Assembly (NCBI GenBank): GCA_016793305.1
Contig: JAEUHU010000408.1
Coordinates: 1-10,008, forward strand
From: Planctomycetota bacterium
GTDB taxonomy: Bacteria; Planctomycetota; UBA1135; UBA2386
DNA: 10,008 nt
Direction of reading: 5' to 3'
Shown piece after piece: positions 6,192 to 10,008 of the stretch. The notes beneath the pieces were generated by a model that was given only the letters and a program-made list of their open reading frames with translations, did no database searches and had not been told where the DNA came from. The stretch's first letter is position 1, and every line of letters begins with the position of its first letter. Made by a program: the position numbers and the translations under genes.

Positions 6192-8306
6192 TCAGCCTTC
6201 GCTGGCCGGACCCGCCGCGACCTTCTGCAGCTTCTGCAGCAGCTCCGCGTGCTTCTTCGGGGCCAGGCTGACGCGGCTCAGCGCCACGCCGATCGCCGTG
6301 CGCAGGCCGACGTCCTGGTTGGTCTCGAGCGCGCCGATCAGCGCCATCGCCGCCTCGTCGGGGCAGTTGCCCAGGCGGCGGCAGATGTTGCCGATCGACT
6401 CGGCGACGACCTTCTTCAGCTCGACGCTGCCCGAACCAGCGAGTGCCGCCGCCAGCGCGCCGAGCTCGGCGGCGCCGCCGTCGTAGCCGAGCGCCTTCGC
6501 GGCCGGCACCGACACGGCATCGCCGCGATCGAGCTGGGCGGCGAGGTTGCCGAGCACCGACGTCGTCGCACCCTTGCCGTTGGCAGCGAGCGTCGCGAGC
6601 GACGCGCTGGCGGTGGCGGCGAAGGCCTCGGCGCGCGAGCCATCGGCATCGGCGACGCCTTCGAGCGCCTTGTTGACCTCGGCCACCAGCGATTCGCCGG
6701 TCAGCGAGCCGACCAGGTAGGTGACGTTCTCGCCGAACTCCGCCTTCGCCTTCTCCTCGTCCTTGCAGACCACGACGATCTTCACGTTGGCGAGGCGCGG
6801 ATCCTTGCGGACGATGCCGATCACGTCCTGCGACATGCCGTCCGGCAGCGACTCGTTGATCACGAGCACGTCGACGTTCGGGTTGATCAGCATCTTGCGC
6901 ACGCCGCCCTTGGCGGTGCTGGTCGCGTCGACCGCGATGCCGCGCACCTTGTTGGTCGCGGCGACCGCTTCGCGGCTCATCGACTCCGGCGCCACGACCT
7001 GAACCACGCGCACGGCCTGTTCCGTCACGGCTTCGCCGAGCACGGCGACGACCCGGTCGGCCATCGGCACGTCGAGGCCACCGGTGGCCTTCACGACCGC
7101 GTCGGCGGCGGCGTAGCGAACGCGCTTGTCGGTGCTGTCGATCGCCGCGAGCAGCGGGCTCTGGCCGACGGTCTCACGGGTCTCGACCATCTGCAGCGCG
7201 CCGATCGCACCGAGCGCCACCGGCGCCAGGTCTTCGCGCAAGCCGGCTTCGAGCGCCGCACGCAGCGCGTCGGTGCCGGTCGCCAGTGCCGCGACCTTGA
7301 ACTCGCTGGCCATCGGCTCGAGCGCCTTCATCGCTTCGTCGCCCTTCTGGATCGAGACCTCGATCAAGTTCGCCTGGGCGAGGTTCGCCTCGGCCAGCAT
7401 GGCGCGGGCCGCGACGTTGCTCGGCGCGATCGCGACCGCCTGGGCCGCGACGCCCTTGGCCAGCTCGCTCGGGTAGAGCGGGGCGGGCACGTCGACCGGG
7501 ACCAGCTTCTCGCCGTTCCAGGTCCAGACCACTTCGCTGTAGGCGCCCTGCGGCACGATGCCCTTCAGGTAGTTCAGCGACTGGCCGAGCAGCAGCGTCA
7601 TCGCATCGCCGGCCTTGACGTTCTTGCGGGCGATGTAGCGGCTCGCGGCTTCGCGGATCGGCAGGCGGTCGTCGCTGGCCAGGTGGGCCATGACCGGCAG
7701 CGCCCGGTCGTCGTTGATGTGGTAGAGCGTCGCCGCGGCGTTCACGACGAGCTGCTCGTTGCTGCTCTGCAGCGCGGCGATCAGCGGCAGCACCGCGACG
7801 CTGCGCAGGTCGACCAGCGCGCTGATCGCGTGGATCTGGCCGTCGAAGTCGTCGGCATTGCCGAGCTTCTCCACCAGGGCCGGCACCGCGAACTCACCGT
7901 ACTCCTGGATCAGCTTGTTGATCGCCGAACGCCGCGTGCCGTGGTCGGCGCTCTTGTCGGTCGCGGTCGCGACCAGCTCGGCGATCGCCGCTTCGTCGCG
8001 CGAGTGACGCTTCATGTCGGCGCGGGCGCGCTCGAGCAGCGACTGGGCGATCTTCTGCACGTCGCCCTGGGTGGTCATCAGCAGGTACCACTCGTCCTGC
8101 GACACCGAACGGTAGAGCTCGAGGGCCTGCGTGTTCGACGGGTCGCTGGCGAGGATCTCCTTCAACTTGGCGACGCCCTCCTCGGTCTTGCCGAGCCGCA
8201 GCATCGTCACCGCTTCCTTCAGGGGCGTGTCCTGGGCTTGCGCCGAGCCACCGACAACGACGGCGACGGCCACCGCGAGGAGAAACTGGGAGAACGAGCG
8301 GGCCAT
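6192..8306 (-). CDS. Exported HEAT-repeat protein with internal pseudo-receiver domain
   Basis: The 704-aa product has a signal peptide (hydrophobic residues 8-20, cleavage expected after AQA at residue 24), so it should act outside the cytoplasm. Residues 27-66 resemble a TPR-like helical pair. Residues about 105-230, 345-430 and 560-695 are helical repeats of the HEAT type, for example VPALVEKLGNADDFDGQIHA and VLPLIAALQSSNEQLVVNAA. Between them, residues about 431-550 (bases 6657-7016) follow the strand/helix order of a CheY receiver: VRVVQVVAP, VDVLVINESLPDG, VKIVVVCKDEE, VTYLVGSLTGESL. The phospho-acceptor Asp is Asn484, the conserved Thr/Ser is Cys514, and the conserved Lys is Gly or Ser. 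It therefore cannot be phosphorylated in the normal way and probably serves as a binding module. AAGGAG (8321-8316) lies 9 nt before the ATG, the clearest ribosome binding site here. Function is unknown; a periplasmic scaffold is one inference. Confidence 0.88.
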   Translation of the reverse strand: MARSFSQFLLAVAVAVVVGGSAQAQDTPLKEAVTMLRLGKTEEGVAKLKEILASDPSNTQALELYRSVSQDEWYLLMTTQGDVQKIAQSLLERARADMKRHSRDEAAIAELVATATDKSADHGTRRSAINKLIQEYGEFAVPALVEKLGNADDFDGQIHAISALVDLRSVAVLPLIAALQSSNEQLVVNAAATLYHINDDRALPVMAHLASDDRLPIREAASRYIARKNVKAGDAMTLLLGQSLNYLKGIVPQGAYSEVVWTWNGEKLVPVDVPAPLYPSELAKGVAAQAVAIAPSNVAARAMLAEANLAQANLIEVSIQKGDEAMKALEPMASEFKVAALATGTDALRAALEAGLREDLAPVALGAIGALQMVETRETVGQSPLLAAIDSTDKRVRYAAADAVVKATGGLDVPMADRVVAVLGEAVTEQAVRVVQVVAPESMSREAVAATNKVRGIAVDATSTAKGGVRKMLINPNVDVLVINESLPDGMSQDVIGIVRKDPRLANVKIVVVCKDEEKAKAEFGENVTYLVGSLTGESLVAEVNKALEGVADADGSRAEAFAATASASLATLAANGKGATTSVLGNLAAQLDRGDAVSVPAAKALGYDGGAAELGALAAALAGSGSVELKKVVAESIGNICRRLGNCPDEAAMALIGALETNQDVGLRTAIGVALSRVSLAPKKHAELLQKLQKVAAGPASEG

Positions 8307-8315
8307 GAAACGGGA

Positions 8316-8321
8316 CTCCTT
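8316..8321 (-). promoter_or_regulatory. Shine-Dalgarno site of the HEAT-repeat gene
   Basis: AAGGAG on the minus strand, 9 nt before the ATG at 8306. It stands out because most genes in this window lack a recognisable site, which suggests efficient translation of this product. Confidence 0.75.
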
Positions 8322-8345
8322 GGAAACGATGCGTCGGGGGTCTGA

Positions 8346-8390
8346 GAGGGCACTGCCTGCGAGGGCACTTTCTGAGAGGGCACAGCCGGG
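8346..8390. repeat. Three tandem 15-bp repeats in the divergent intergenic region
   Basis: GAGGGCAC occurs at 8346-8353, 8361-8368 and 8376-8383, exactly 15 bp apart. The outer copies share the longer TCTGAGAGGGCAC (8341-8353 and 8371-8383). On the minus strand the core reads GTGCCCTC. The array lies between the HEAT-repeat gene and its candidate promoter, so it would be in the transcribed leader if that promoter is right, or could be an operator array otherwise. Confidence 0.7.
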
Positions 8391-8465
8391 TTCGGCACCG
8401 CAGACGGTCGGACGATCAGGCGCCGGAACCCCGCTCCAGCATCGCGGGCTGGAAAGGGCTGTCGA

Positions 8466-8493
8466 ATGCTATGTTCCGTCGCCCGGTCGTCAA
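8466..8493 (-). promoter_or_regulatory. Candidate sigma-70-type promoter for the HEAT-repeat gene
   Basis: On the minus strand TTGACG (8493-8488) and TAGCAT (8471-8466) are spaced by 16 bp and match 5/6 and 4/6 of the -35 and -10 consensus. Transcription would start near 8459, giving a leader of about 150 nt that holds the 15-bp repeats. No equally good promoter is visible for the divergent regulator gene in 8494-8701. Confidence 0.4.
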
Positions 8494-8701
8494 GTAGACG
8501 CCGCGGCAGCCGCCATGGGCCGAACGAGGATACCCCGGCCTCGGGCGCGCGGCGGCCGCGGACCGCGGGCCGACCTACCGGCGCGACCCAGCCACCGATG
8601 GCATGGCTCGCTTCCCCGCCGCAGTTTCTGGCACCGGGCCGCCGATGCGGCCGGAGTCGCCGCTGGGAGCCTGGACGGACGACCGCTATACCCGCTGGCC
8701 G

Positions 8702-10008
<1,307 letters not shown>

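Noticed and set aside
6249..8345. Long plus-strand open frame antisense to the HEAT-repeat gene
   Set aside because: It is Arg/His/Gly/Ala-rich with no recognisable fold, while the minus strand has a signal peptide, ribosome binding site and repeats.
8467..8475. TGCTATGTT on the plus strand as an extended -10 for the NtrX-like gene
   Set aside because: No -35 is present at any usual spacing and the leader would be over 200 nt; the minus-strand reading gives a better promoter at the same place.
8629..8643. TGGCAC followed by GC, resembling a sigma-54 -24/-12 promoter
   Set aside because: The GG-to-GC spacing is 9 bases rather than 10 and the TTGC half is absent.
8603..8701. Upstream in-frame ATGs (8603, 8645) for the NtrX-like gene
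   Set aside because: They add a tail before the normal receiver start and have no ribosome binding site; kept only as alternatives.

Overview
The window is high-GC bacterial DNA with a strong G/C preference at third codon positions. It holds six protein genes, one tRNA gene and several GC-rich hairpins. No ribosomal or other marker gene fixes the taxonomy. Exported formylglycine-generating-enzyme-like (FGE-like) and HEAT-repeat proteins, few Shine-Dalgarno sites and isolated regulators suggest a Planctomycetota-like or other high-GC environmental lineage. That is inference only. I see no insertion sequence, phage gene, CRISPR array or operon-sized island.

Left part, plus strand (1-3685). The 5'-truncated gene at 1-960 encodes a receiver/HD-GYP response regulator, probably a cyclic-di-GMP phosphodiesterase. 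Next comes an exported protein with a cysteine-poor FGE-like fold and an unassigned C-terminal half (1102-3003). Last is a cupin of the dTDP-4-dehydrorhamnose 3,5-epimerase family (3119-3685). Hairpins after the first two genes suggest that each of the three is transcribed separately.

Middle, minus strand (5998 down to 3709). A tRNA-Thr(CGT) gene with encoded CCA is followed 6 nt later by a perfect 14-bp hairpin. Downstream lie a small lipoprotein gene and a cardiolipin-synthase-type phospholipase D gene, joined by an ATGA stop/start overlap. The phospholipase gene converges on the epimerase gene with only 23 bp between them.

Right part (6192-10008). A minus-strand gene encodes an exported 704-aa HEAT-repeat protein with what looks like a degenerate response-regulator receiver in its interior. 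Across a roughly 395-bp intergenic region, which carries a three-copy 15-bp tandem repeat and a candidate promoter, a divergent gene encodes an NtrX-like sigma-54 activator that runs off the window end.

Taken together the window looks mostly like chromosomal housekeeping and signalling: two response regulators at the edges, envelope proteins between them, and a tRNA. I do not see a multi-gene defence or biosynthetic system. The most unusual element is the apparent receiver-like domain inside an exported HEAT protein, lying divergent to a real receiver-containing regulator.
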